A DNA stretch of 64,000 bases from Mytilus trossulus (taxonomy: Eukaryota; Mollusca; Bivalvia; Mytilida; Mytilidae). The position numbers and the translations under genes were made by a program. The notes under the pieces were generated by a model, which was not told the DNA's origin, made no database searches, and worked only from the letters and a program-made list of their open reading frames with translations. Every line of letters starts with the position of its first letter. Position 1 is the first letter of the stretch. Positions 11,493 to 24,274 of the stretch are shown here, in pieces. Where the stretch lies: contig NC_086374.1 in the NCBI RefSeq assembly GCF_036588685.1, positions 36,882,886 to 36,946,885 of the forward strand. Reading direction: 5' to 3'.

Positions 11493-14400
11493 ATGGCTAA
11501 CATACTGAATTCTGTTAGAGTTATTGGGAGAATTACATCGTTGGATGGATTGAAGTTATTACCCGCAGCAGTCAACACCTCGGTAACTCAAAAAGCCAAG
11601 TTGCATTCTGTCAAGGACACAGTAAACCCACTTCCAGCAAGTCAATATCCACCATGGGATTATATTAATAATCCATATCGTTGGTTTCATCAGTTTTATG
11701 AACACACAACAAAAAGATTAGATGAGAACTCTAAGATAATTATAGTTGAAGGAAATATAGGTACTGATAAGGTTAGAGTTGGAAAAAAGATTGCAGACGA
11801 ATTTGGTATGCTTTTCTTACCAGATGTACCAGAAGAGGCAATTTTTGTCAATGAAAATGGATTTGATCAGAGGGAATTGAATCCTCGTCTTGGAGAGGAT
11901 AGATTCTATGATTTGAAAGATCTTTACACTGCTAAACGACCACAAGACATTTTAGGATTTGGAAGAACGCAACTGGAAATGTTCAAGAGACGATTTTTCA
12001 ACTATAATTTAGCTCTGCGTCATCTATTAAATACAGGTATATTAAATGTTTTGTTTTTTTAAAGCAATTGCTAATTAGGAGCCAAGCAAAAAGACCATTG
12101 CACATCAGCGAAAGGATCATTGCACTTTAGTGTGACCATCATACTTTAGCACCTCACAGTCCTACACAATACAATATTGTCCAGTTAAGCTCTCTCACTA
12201 GAAAAAAACAACAGCAGGGTTTTCTGAATGTGCTGAAGTCTGTCGTGATATTAGCATTTATAGACTATCATTGGACCCATATTGTCTTGTTGATAAGTTA
12301 CAATGTATGCTGGTTCGATAACAAATTTTAATGAGGGCATTTGATATATTTTTATATTTATATGATTGATTGCCTTCAGTCACTTTTACTCATAAGTCAT
12401 TATGCCACGAATGTTTCATTACTTTTCTAAATGTTATCAAACTTAAAAGCCTTCATTGTTCTTGATTATATACAAACATCTACATTTATATCTTCTGATT
12501 TCAGGGCTTTCTTATAAGTCAAAACGTTTGATCTCCTGTTAAATATCATTCACTGCATTTCCTTAGAAATTTGACATTTGTTTATGAAGTTGCAGATAGA
12601 TATTACAAATAATTTATGAAGTGAAATATGTTTTCAAATTGCAATAGATTATCAAAGTATAGCTTATAAATTTCAGGACAAGGAGTTGTGATGGAGAGAA
12701 GCTACTGGAGTGATCGTTGCTTTGCTGATGCTATGTCCAAATGTGGATATTTCACCCGTGAAGGTAATTTAAGACTTTTAAGCGTTGATTTCAGTAATCT
12801 TTGTGATGAAGAATACATGATCAAACTAACTGTAGCATACATTTACATAGCATTTCCAAACTTTCCCCTTTAGACTTCAAAATGCATTGTGCATATTGTG
12901 CACATATATACAAATTTCTCTTACAGGAATAAACAAAATTTAACAAAATCGTCTAAAATCGCAATTTGATATGTTTTTTTTTAAATTTTTTCATCAGTAA
13001 ATTTTAGGAGTGTTATCATGAAAAACACAGGATTCAAGGCTGTAACAAATCGCCCCTTTCCTTGGAATGGATAAAACTTGACAGAACTTTTGGATTTAGA
13101 TACAACTAAAATCAACCACTGTAAAGGATGTTTAAGATGTATGAACATATGCATGTTATCATAGAACAGGTCTTATTGACACATAGCCCAGATCAGGCCT
13201 GGGGCCATTACATTGCAATGTAATGCATTACATTACAATTACTTTGTGATTCTTCCATTACAATTACAATTACATTTTTTCTCACATGTAATGCATTACA
13301 TTACAATTACTTTGCCTGTGTAATGCATTACATTACACATTACTTTTTCAATATAAAAACAAAAAGCATTTTAAAAACAGAGTTATATGTACATATGTAT
13401 ACAGTGTTAGGTACATATACTTCAAATACTGGTTAATTAATATGTCCATTGCACTTTATCATCATAAGTGGTTTAAATGTGATGCCATCAAGAGAACAGC
13501 AATCAGTTCTTTTTTCACCCTTCCGGCAATTTTTAAAAGCCTTTCTACAGGAGCTTATGTGTGGAAAATGGCTAAATGCTTGATAGCTGTATAAGCCAAA
13601 GAAGAAAGGCACACTGAATTTGACTTCCATTATTCCAGTGCATTGATTGAAATTTCTTCACATGGCTCAGACAAGTAGATGTCAACATCATGTACTGCAC
13701 CTATCTGTGTCCATACCCTTTGATCGAGTAGTAGGAGGCATGAAACTGAAAAAGTCACTTTCAAGTTTCTTAGGTGGTGGTAAAAAATAAATAAATTATC
13801 ATATAATTTTGTTTCTAAGATTGATCACTTAATCATTAAGACATCATTAAGAATTTCAAAAAGATATAATAAATGTGTCATTAAAGGATTATCTTGTTAA
13901 ATGCCTAAGGGCTCTGTGAGGACAAACATAAGTTGAGAAGATTTGATTGCAATAAAAACATTGATATTAATTAGGTGAAATAACAACACAGGCAGGACCC
14001 AATATTCAATCTTTCATTAAAATACATGTAAGGTGTGTATAGAATTATGAAATTTTCATCTTCATATTTTTTTATTGATCTATATAGTTTTGTCAGATTA
14101 TAATATTTTTCATAGACCACCAAACACCAAAATATTCCCATATCCTATTAAACAAATATCAGAAACCAAGATCAAAGACTTGATATTTTTAACCATTTTA
14201 TATTTCTTACCTTAATGTGTGTTTTAAAGATTGATGTTATTTATTTAATATAGTAATTAACTGTGACAAAAATTAATTTTATTCCATACTTTCTTTTGTT
14301 TTTGTTAATATTTTATTTTTATGATATTCTTTAATTTTATCTATTTTACCAATTTGTAATGAAAAGTAATGTACTGTAATGGAGGCATTACATCAATTTT

Positions 14401-17400
14401 TAACTAAAGTAATCATTACATTACATGTAATTGTAATGCAAAAAAATGTGCATTACAAATTACTTTTCATTACATCCAAAAAATGTAATATTACAATGCA
14501 TTACAATTACAAATTACCATTACCCCAGGCCTGGCCCAGATTTATTTTTATTCATATTCAGGTAACTCAAAATTAATTGCATACATGTATATACAATGTA
14601 TATATATACCAAATGAAAATTCATTTGTCTTTAGATATATATTTTTCATGTTTGAAACTGTTTGTATTTCACAAATTTTGAAAATATGTCAATTTTATTT
14701 TTAGGAAAAACCTATTATAATAAAGTGTATAAACAACCCCAGTATGTATGGATGCCACATGTAGTACTGTATATTGATGCCTCAGTTGATCAGTGTAAAG
14801 AACTCATTAAAAAGAGGAACAATGTAAGTACATTTGTGTACATACATCATTGAAACTGTTATCTTACAACATTAAAAATACAAGTGGGTAATCATAATGC
14901 TTTTTATCTGATTTGCATATCCATAATAACACATTTTACTATGATCAAGAGTGAAAATAACATGAGCCACCTGTAAGCACATACTTTATATATGCCCGTT
15001 TATAGGACTGTTATGCTAAAATTATGGTGTAATGTAGTCCATCCATCAATACATGTAACTAAAAAACGCTTGAACCAACTTACATGAAACTTCGGTGCAT
15101 TGTATATATCTACATGTATTGACTTAAGCTCCCTTTTGTTTTTTATAAATTCAAGATTTTAAGTGTCCATGTTTTGTTTTTTTTTCATTAAAAAAAGGGG
15201 GGTTTTTCAATTTGACACAAACAAAATTGCAAAGCATGAGCATGGCATTTGTATCTTCACACACATTATTCTTTTATCTATATGTCTTACATTGTATGTT
15301 GCTTATTGTTAATATGGATATATGGTATGTATTTCAGCCAATTGAGAAGGATAGTCCACTTTTGACAGACCAATACCTTCAGACTATAGAAGATACTTAT
15401 AAAACAAAAGTACTTCCAAGGTTCAAGTAAGTCAAAAGATATATATATTTAATCATTTTATTGTAGTAAAAATACCTAGATGTTAATCATATATTACACT
15501 GCACTTTGAAATTATTCAAACATATATTTATTGCACCTCTGTTAAATAAGTGATGATGTGATATTATGTTTAATGCCTTCGAATTATATGATATTCCCTA
15601 TGCATCCATAGGGGCTCAGAGCATGTAAATTTCTTAGGGTACTTTACATTCATAATACTGCAGTAGTAAACCTAAAATCTTGACTCAATAGATGACCTTG
15701 AATGTTAAATTAATCACATATTAAGGACATTTATTATTCTGAAACAGGCAAGTTGAGAGTCACTCTATCCAATCCATTGTTCAATTGTCCATAAACGTTG
15801 TAAGAATAACAATTTTGGAATTATTAGATAAATTTTATTGGAATACTATTACTACTCATGATTAGAAAAACATGTGAAGAGGTAAATGAAGTTACAATGT
15901 AAATACATCTTAAAAGCAATATAACTAAACCTACATTTTGAATATAAAGTTGTATGCTTGGATGCCATCATAGTTACAAATCATTTCATTGAAGATATAT
16001 TGATAGAAAATTTCTTCATTTTCTGTGAAGATAGACTTGTTTTAAAGGTCAGGTCATATTTGCATATGGCCACCTTTTTCAGTAAAAATGATAGGAACAA
16101 TGATAATTACTGGAAGACATGTTCAGGTTTTCTTGAAAAGACAAGTGAACAATTGTCTACGCAATATGTAAAATGTGTAATGCTCTAAATTACCAGTCTA
16201 GAAATGTTGTTAATAAATTTAACAATTTGCTTTAAAAATCTGACATTTATACATGTGTATTAAACCAGTAATGTTAATATTTTCTATCTTGCTTTTTTTA
16301 TTTAAAATTTTAATGGAATTTTATACTCTTTTTTTTCAGAATTTGGGGAGAAGTTCTTACATATGATTTAGATGAAGTGGAAAACATGGATGAAGTATGT
16401 AATTCAGTGTTTATCTTACTAAAATTACTTATACTATGTTTTAATACATGTATTTACCAGATTCCAGATCAAAGAATTAAAAGTTTTATTGACTACTTCT
16501 ACAATGAATTCCCAACTTTTGTTAGTAAGAGCCAGTGATATTGTTGGCTTTTTTCAAAACTACCTCTACCCTTTTTTTGGGGGAAAATATGCGTCATTTT
16601 CATCAGATTGGGAAATTTAAAATAAACCATGAATTTGACATATAATGATATAAACTTCAATTTACAGACCCATTTTCTAGAGTCAAACCCTGTATTCATG
16701 CACAATTACTACTGAGACTGCACTGTTTGGGAAAAAAGTTGTCTTTTGGGGAATAATTTTAAGCCATTTTTTTTTTCAAATTTGGATTCTTCTCCAGGGA
16801 AAAAAGCCCTTATTCTCCACTAGTTTAAGGCAAACAATATCACTAAGAGCAAAGACTTTGTTGCTTAGAGTTGTAATCTGCCACATTTAGAAGTATGAAA
16901 AAAAGCTTTGTGACTTTGATAGAGTTGCAATAATATGTCTACATGGATTTAATGTAGAGTGCCTTCTGTCAGATAACAACATAAAAGTCTGCTCATTGTG
17001 TCAGTCTAAAAGAAAAAATAACTACTATCTTATCATCATATTTTTGTTCAGAATAAGTCCGAAACATTTCAATAACCCATTTTGTTTAGCTCACCTGGCA
17101 ACAAGAGCCAGTGTGAGCAGTCCTATCCCTTGATGTCTGCTGTCTTTGTCCCTTGTTGTGTTCATCAAATTTTACAAAAACTTTTCTTCTCAAACTTAAA
17201 TACATTACAAATATATTGAGAAATGTAGGTGTTGCTTACCAATTTTAAAACATTTTCAAGAAGAAAGCAGAAGGGTAAAAAAATTTTGCAATCATTTGCT
17301 AAGAAAAAATATTTCCCGAGTGGATGAGAAATATTTTTGTCACACTGCTCAGGAAATGTGAAAATAGCACAAAATTAGAGAATGAAACGTCCAAAACTAC

Positions 17401-19411
17401 TGTTATAAACAGAGAGAGAGAAGATAACAAGGGGACACTAAAAAAACAAAAGTCTAAATAAAAAAAGAACAGTACCATGGGCATGATGGGCAAAAATAAA
17501 AACAAATGAACAAATTATAAAACATAAACATTTTTTCAAACAATGGTATCTTAGTTGATAGTCAGATTGAAATAGTTACTGCACATACTGTATACATTAA
17601 ACTTTCATATATACATGTAACTTTCAGGTTGTGTTTGAAATGCAGAAGCTTAATCTTGAACCTCCAAATAAAATTGATAAGTTAAAATTTCTTGATTGGT
17701 ATGAAGATAAAGAATGGAAATGGAACTATTTAAGACAAATGTGAGTGTTATGCATATATTTACACCAGTGTTTAGTAGATGTATTCTGTTTATTTTGTTG
17801 AGATATTGATGGCAGATAATGAGATAAACAGGACAGATTTAATAAATAAAAAACATGTAGCAATTTTAAAGGATTTCAGTCCTAAAAATAAATATTCTAA
17901 ATTAGAGCCAATAGGAAGAAAATAAAGACTTTTAAGTTGTCAAATAAATTCTAATAAGCGGCAGTTATGTAATGCTGGTTGTTTTGTAATGATCTACATG
18001 ACCAGTTTATTTAATTACTTTTAAAGAAAGATATAGGAAGATGTGGTATGAGTGCCAATGAGACAACTCTCCATCCAAATAACAATTTATAAAATTAAAC
18101 CATTATAGTTCAAGATATGGCCTCCAATGGTTTGTTGGATTGTGATATGTTGTTTTATGAAGCCTTATTGAAACAAAAATACATTGTAAGATAAAATAAA
18201 ACAAGCTACTGTAAATTCAGAAATTATTGTGATGTTTTATTTATTGCAAAAAAATGTGACAGGGTTATTATCGCAACTAGTTTATCTCACATTTTAAAAT
18301 TTTGTATATATGAAACAATTTTTTTCTCAATATCGCAAAAATTAAAATAGCATTTTAATCTAAAGTGACAAACTCACAATTTTAACTGAACGCAATAATT
18401 TAGGTATTTCAAATAGTCTTTTCTTTTAACTCACGATTGGTGCTACTTTTCACAAGATATATCAACTTTATTATGCATTTTGCTTATGTGTTTTATGTTT
18501 CGTTTGTTCTCAGTATTCCTAATAATATGTCATTTTTGTCTGAAAGCTTTTTTTTATTCTTTATAAAGGACAGCAACAGATTACATTTACGATAGAAATT
18601 TTTTCATGGGTATGGAAGATCCATTTTTATCCCCAGAGATCTGCATACAGGATCATGACAACTATGATCTTGTAGTTAATTGTGTAAGTACAGAATATAT
18701 TATGAGACCTTATTCTTTGAAGAATAATGTATTAGACTCCAGGTGTTATGATGTAGCCATAACCTTAATATCATAAATTCATACAAATCCTCTCATATAA
18801 AGGATATATTTTCAATCAGGGTGCTCAAATCTATAAATAAAAAACACAGATTTTTTTTTTACAGAAATTAAACAAACTCTTGGGGCTAAACCAGTTTTAT
18901 GTAGAAACATATACCTACAAACAATGAGGAACAAGACATGGTCTGGATAACTGGTCTTGGTACACGATACCAGGAGTTGATAAGATTGAATCCATCTGGT
19001 GCAACAATAGAAATATTGTCTATTTTTATTATTATTGAATGTTTAGTCAAAGGTTGATTAATTAAACTGCAAGTGAACTAGGTCTCCTCTGTTACTTTAA
19101 ATACTACATTTCAAATTGGAGAAAAAATAGTGGTCTTACAATTTATAAGCTTTAACATTGCTTTTCGTCCATCAGTCTGTCATTATTAGAGTGTCATACT
19201 TTCAATAGGAATAACAGGTACTGCCATACAACTGTTTTATCAACTGGTATTCTAAAAAAAAAATATATAAGATTTTGGTGTTAATCATCTTTCTTTTATA
19301 TTTCAGCATCCATCAAACTACTGGGAGAAAGGATTTAGCCCAGACACAATTAATCACATGTTTAAACGTCAACCTTTGGCTAATAACAGGTTTCAAAAAG
19401 TGACAGCATAA
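11493..19411 (+). CDS. NDUFA10: Complex I subunit NDUFA10
   Basis: Eight exons: 11493-12036, 12677-12763, 14705-14823, 15338-15426, 16340-16394, 17628-17740, 18569-18683 and 19307-19411. All are GT-AG with consistent phases, and the 1,227 joined bases give 408 aa, longer than the ~355 aa of mammals. NDUFA10 is an accessory subunit of mitochondrial NADH dehydrogenase with a deoxyribonucleoside-kinase fold. The N-terminus is basic and hydroxylated, as in mitochondrial targeting peptides. The nucleotide-binding loop at residues 86-94 reads EGNIGTDKV. The kinase-family ERS motif lies at 188-190 after GQGVV. PHVVLYIDASV is the conserved strand found in NDUFA10 and kinases. The degenerate P-loop and long N- and C-terminal parts separate it from true dNKs. 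The introns carry repeats, including a complete hAT-like element. Confidence 0.93.
13194..14533. mobile_element. 1,340-bp non-autonomous hAT-like transposon
   Basis: Inserted in NDUFA10 intron 2. Both ends begin CAGGCCTGGGG read inwards, followed by subterminal arrays of a TAATGCATTACATTAC motif in both orientations (about 13205-13345 and 14355-14520). A perfect 8-bp duplication GCCCAGAT flanks it (13186-13193 and 14534-14541), which is the hAT hallmark. The interior is AT-rich and I recognise no transposase; the minus ORF at 13630-13433 has no family I can name. Confidence 0.88.
18026..18150 (+). repeat. Dispersed repeat (GAAGATGTGG family), fragment
   Basis: Contains GGAAGATGTGGTATGAGTGC and CAATGAGACAACTCTCCATC, shared with 20545-20720, 23340-23590, 30474-30760 and, inverted, 35690-36062. 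It lies in NDUFA10 intron 6. Confidence 0.75.
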
Positions 19412-19510
19412 AATTTAAGACCAAAAAATAAAGAGGCAAAGATTTGCTACAAGAATGTTACAGATTGTATTGCAAGAAAGAACAATATTGGACTTGATGC
19501 ATTTGGGTGA

Positions 19511-19516
19511 AATAAA
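19511..19516 (+). terminator. Poly(A) signal of NDUFA10
   Basis: AATAAA 100 bases after the stop codon. Another AATAAA overlaps at about 19425 and is nearer, so either could be used. Confidence 0.5.
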
Positions 19517-19926
19517 ATCTTAATTGTTGTTTAGTTTTATTAAGAAAAAAAATGTTGCCCATTTCCCTATGATCCTTAAGCTTGTTAGTTCCTGATGATT
19601 GGTAGATATCATATCATGTCTAATGACATATTTTAATGTGTCATAAACATTATCAGTTGACCATATGAAAATAAGGAAATGTGAATATACGATTTCCTAC
19701 GAAACAACTCGTCAACAAAGTTCAAGTGAAGTGGATGTTAGCAATAATAGGTAACTGTACAGCCTTCACCAATGAAAAAAACCTATACCCTTTAGTTGGC
19801 TATGAGAGGCCTAGGCCTGACATAAAAATACATATCAATTTAATTTAGAAAACTATTGGCCTAATTTATAAGTCAGAGAAAGAAAGAAAATATGTGACAG
19901 ACATAAACAAATGACAATCACTGATC

Positions 19927-20427
19927 AACTACAGGCTCCTGAATGTGGTTGGGTTAAACATGTTTTATGGTACTAACCTCTCTAACCTGGCACAGTGGTG
20001 TTACACATGTAACTACAGGCTCCTGAATGTGGTGGGGTTAAACATGTTTTATGGTACTAACCTCTCTAACCTGGCACAGTGGTGTTACACATGTAACTAC
20101 AGGCTCCTGAATGTGGTTGGGTTAAACATGTTTTATGGTACTAACCTCTCTAACCTGGCACAGTGGTGTTACACATGTAACTACAGGCTCCTGAATGTGG
20201 TGGGGTTAAACATGTTTTATGGTACTAACCTCTCTAACCTGGCACAGTGGTGTTACACATGTAACTACAGGCTCCTGAATGTGGTGGGGTTAAACATGTT
20301 TTATGGTACTAACCTCTCTAACCTGGCACAGTGGTGTTACACATGTAACTACAGGCTCCTGAATGTGGTGGGGTTAATCATGTTTTATGGTACTAACCTC
20401 TCTAACCTGGCACATTGGTGTTACACA
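19927..20427 (+). repeat. 84-bp tandem repeat, six copies
   Basis: Copies start at 19927, 20011, 20095, 20179, 20263 and 20347. Each begins AACTACAGGCTCCTGAATGT and contains GGGTTAAACATGTTTTATGG and CTAACCTGGCACAGTGGTG. Copies are nearly identical: a T/G alternation at the GGTTGGG/GGTGGGG site and few other changes. Since 84 is divisible by 3, one frame stays open for 168 codons, but this is not a convincing gene. The unit is an internal part of the dispersed repeat at 35690-36062. Confidence 0.95.
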
Positions 20428-20544
20428 ACAAAACATAAGAACAAACTATAAAAATCAGAGCTTACCTCATCAGATCAATACAAAGCAGAAAAAAAACAAA
20501 AACAAGGAATAGACTTGGCAGGGTATTTCTACATCTCCCTCTAA

Positions 20545-20720
20545 GTAGATATAGGAAGATGTGGTGTGAGTGCCAATGAGACAACTTTCCATCCAAATAA
20601 CAATTTAAAAATTAAACCATTATAGGTTAAAGTACGGCCTTCAACACGGAGCCTTGGCTCACACCGAACAACAAGCTATAAAGGGCCCCAAAATTACTAG
20701 TGTAAAACCATTCAAACGGG
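20545..20720 (+). repeat. Dispersed repeat (GAAGATGTGG family), copy
   Basis: The longer 5' portion of the same family as 30474-30760, sharing TACGGCCTTCAACAC, CTCACACCGAACA and AAAACCATTCAAACGG-like segments. Confidence 0.75.
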
Positions 20721-22614
20721 AAAACCAACGGTCTCACTTCTAGAGATGGCTAGGTAGTTCAAAGCCAATAACAACTATTAGACATAATTTCATTTCTGAG
20801 ACTTAAAACCAACTTCAAAAGCTGTTTAAGATAGAAGATCATAATCCTTGATACGTTTTACAACAGGATAATAATGGTTCAGAAAGTAAATAAATCATAA
20901 CTTTACTTCTTCATTTAAAATGGAATTTCCCCATGGAATAATATGAAACTACTGAACAAAAACTTGAACGCATTTCCCTGGAAAAGAAGTAAGTGAGGTG
21001 AAAACTTTCAAACAAATATCTAAGGATTCTATTTCTTCCACTGAATCTTGAAGATACCGGTAAACACATTTACCAGTGTACAAAAAAATGTCGGTACTTA
21101 TTTTGGCTGGCATCACATAAACAATGTAACCACTGCAGTATATACAATTAAGAAGTTGTTGCATCACAAAGCATTGAACTCATCCTCTAAGATGCTTTGG
21201 ATGTAAGGTTCCAATTATTGGTGGCCGTGACTGCAAATTTACACATCTTTACAGAAAATCGGATATCTTACTTCAGTAAGGATTTTACTGATGGATGGTA
21301 AAGTTCCAGAGGATACCATACTATTTCTAGACCATAGTAAACACTAAGGATACCATGAGTAAAACAAACCAAAATGACCATGAAAAAACGAGACAAATAA
21401 CAATTCACAATGAACTACACAGCAAAACAAAGATTTAACAAGGCAAATCTCCCAGGTCCTGCTCAATTTGTGCATACACCATGTTTTTCTGCTATTAAAA
21501 TTGTATCTGGTGATAAGGAATCAGGTTTAGCTAGCTATAAAGCCAGGTCAATCCACCATTTTCTACACAAGAAATTGCCTGTTCCCTCCATTTCTAAAGA
21601 TATTTTTAAGTCTGCTTTGCAAATTGGAGTTATCTTTTTTTGTCCACAATGGTAGTTGGATCAAAAACAACCAATGCTTTATTTCTTAATATTTAATTTT
21701 ACTTCATATTGATAAATTAAAGCAATCTTTACCATTTAATGCTAACAAGCACTTTGATAAACGTTCTCTGGGATATATGATTGGAACCGGCATCTCGTAG
21801 TAAGGTTAAAAGAAAGTTGATCTATATGCTAAATACTGGAAAATTTCCCCCTTTTGTATAAACTGATATGAAGTACAATACATTTAAATGATCCAAACGT
21901 AAAATTTGAGTATATAAAAATTGGAAGGGAGCTAGCTTACATCAATAGATTTAAATTATAATTTTGTTCTTGGAACATTATTATTCAAAACCACATATAT
22001 ATGAATACGAATTGAGGCTTTACTTCAAACACTTGTTCATTAAAAAGGGAGAAAAATCCCCCTCTCAAGACCGGCTCTAGTCCAAAAACCCTAAGATATA
22101 GATTCAAAAGGTCGAAACTGAAGATGTCTTCCTCTTGAAAGAGTTAAACCGTTGTATGAATGAGCCACATAATATGACATTCTATATTATTTTACACCTC
22201 CCGAGAGTTTATTGTTACAACTTAGACTTTTAGAATAATTTTACTTTCTTAAACATCAAATTCTTTCATTGTACTAAATAATTTTAAAGCACCATCAATA
22301 TGAATAATATTAAATTACCAGTTTTAGGAAACAATCATTGTAGATTAAAGATTAATAGATTTGAGTTAAATACCAGACAATCAATAGCTATTAACAATGA
22401 AGCTTTATACGGTCTATAGGTTTGTATAATGCACGAAAGTGAAGCAAAGTTTACTGTTTGTTAGATTATTGTTAAACTTGAAATCAAAGTTCAATAATTT
22501 AAAGGTGTGCAAAACAAGTATACAGACATACTGATTCATGTATAAACCCACTTTTTGGTCTTTCAAACATGGCGTAGATATTATCAGGAATATATTCAGT
22601 GATAAAATAAAACT
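20721..22614. other. Intergenic; one unassigned short ORF
   Basis: Between the repeats and the Ly6-like gene. The + frame at 21410-21655 is open for 81 codons (MNYTAKQRFNKANLPGPAQF...). It has ordinary composition but belongs to no family I recognise, and it lacks splice or promoter support. Nothing else stands out. Confidence 0.4.
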
Positions 22615-24274
22615 ATGCAACTCTACACATCCATCGTAACTTGTGTGGTTTTCATTTCACTGGTTGGTAACGGTAAGAAATTTGTATTCTCTAACTTTGT
22701 CCTATTTTTTATACTTGCTTTCTTTTCTCTTATTTGTACTGATACTGTTCTCTTGGCCCAATGAATCTTTGTATACTAAAACTTATCTTAGAACTAGATA
22801 AGATTTTTGAATTTTGAAAAGCTTAAATAATCTAAATATAGAATCTTGACTATCAAATTGAGTATTGGAGAAACGGAAAAAAAACCCCAAAAAAACATAA
22901 CCACTAAATTGTGTGGCTTGTTTTAGAAGTACCATATGACATCTTTTTTCGATATTTTGAAAGATACGAACTTTACCGAAGTACCCTGGGCGGAGAGGAG
23001 GGGAGTGGACCGTAACCCCTGGTTAGCGAAGATGAGAACAAATATACTGAAATCGCTGTATATTTTCTTCTTTTGGACGATCACGATGATAAATGTATCA
23101 TTTTTTTAATTATTTTATCGTTTCTTTTAACTTTTAAATTATATTTTTGGTAGTAACAATGCTGTTTTTTTCAAATATTTTCTAGCGTTTGCTATTGATT
23201 GTTGGGTATGTACAAGCGCTGATGCTGGTTGTGGAGAAAGTATAAATGAGGAAACTCTACAGGATAATCTGAAGACAGCATCTGGGTGTATGGGATGTAG
23301 TAAAACGTTTAAATCTTTAGGGACAAGTAAGTATATAAAAAAGAAGATGTGGTATGATTGCCAATGAGACAACTATCCACAAAAGTCCAAAATGACACAA
23401 ACATTAACATTTATAGGTCATCGTACGGCCTTCAACAATGAGCAAAGCCCATACCGCATATAGTCAGCTATAAAAGGCCCCGATAAGACAATGTAAAACA
23501 AATTCGAATGAGTTTAAAATGAGACGAGGTGCCAGGATGTCCAAGTGTTAATCGTATGTTCTCTAAACGGAATACCCGGTATACATTTCTGTTATTCTGA
23601 ATGCCGTTATGTACATGTGTGGTAAAATGTTTAAAAGCTTAGAAAAATGTGCCTGTATATTCTCTTAACTTATTATTTCTTTTTTCTTCTTCGGTATTCT
23701 TAATGTATTGAATATAATAAGCGTTCAAATCTTAGAAACACATTAGTACCACGGCCATCTAGCTCTATTTCTTACTATCAAATTGTGTTTTTAGCCCACA
23801 CGAGCAACATCATGTATTCAATTTGAACTTGCACAGCACGAGCTTTTGACTTTAGATTTTTTTTGTTTTCCCTTAGTTTTGGAAAGGATTGAAATAAAAA
23901 TATGTCGTATCATTTTAGTCAAAAGTGAACAAATTACTAGCAAGGTTACGAAGAAACAGTATTTTTTACGAATAAAGGAAGATGGGGAATATGCGTTAGA
24001 ACTGTCCTCAAATATAAAGAACTGTTTTTTAAAATTGAACATACGATTAACTAATTAATTAAAACAAAAAAATAATTATGTTTTCTTTCTTTTTTTAGTA
24101 TGGTCGGAAGTTCAGAGGATGTGTTTGACAACTGCCACTGACACGTGTGACAACAAACTAGGTTATGGAGAATGCACATGTTCAACAACGTTCTGCAATG
24201 GAGAAAATAAACTGTCAATCAAACCATTAACTGTGCTGATGATTTCTGTCTTTTGTATGATGTTCTACTTGTAA
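22615..24274 (+). CDS. Ly6/uPAR-like GPI-anchored surface protein
   Basis: Three exons (22615-22672, 23186-23326, 24099-24274) with GTAAGA and GTAAGT donors give 375 bases, 124 aa. Residues 1-20 form a signal peptide ending VFISLVGNA. The mature part has ten cysteines: CWVC, GC, CMGC, a single C, then a C-terminal DTC...ECTC...FCN. The final Cys-Asn is the signature of Ly6/uPAR three-finger domains. After it comes a short hydrophilic stretch and a hydrophobic C-terminus ending VLMISVFCMMFYL, as needed for GPI attachment. The exon layout (signal, domain half, domain half plus anchor) also fits the family. I infer an extracellular, lipid-anchored protein; ligand or channel partner is unknown. 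Quiver/Sleepless-type relatives are possible. Confidence 0.8.
23340..23590 (+). repeat. Dispersed repeat in Ly6-like intron 2
   Basis: Starts AAGAAGATGTGGTATGATTG, 13 bases after the exon 2 donor, and contains ACGGCCTTCAACAATGAGC and AAAAGGCCCCGATAAGAC. Its end (about 23505-23548, ATGAGACGAGGTGCCAGGAT) recurs inverted at 25835-25885. Confidence 0.75.

Noticed and set aside
11493-12036. Deoxynucleoside kinase (dCK/dGK-like) call
   Set aside because: The fold is shared, but the degenerate P-loop, the length and the NDUFA10-type C-terminal exons fit the complex I subunit better.
19945-20451. 168-codon open frame made of 28-residue repeats
   Set aside because: The frame exists only because an 84-bp non-coding tandem repeat is divisible by three; the unit derives from a dispersed repeat.
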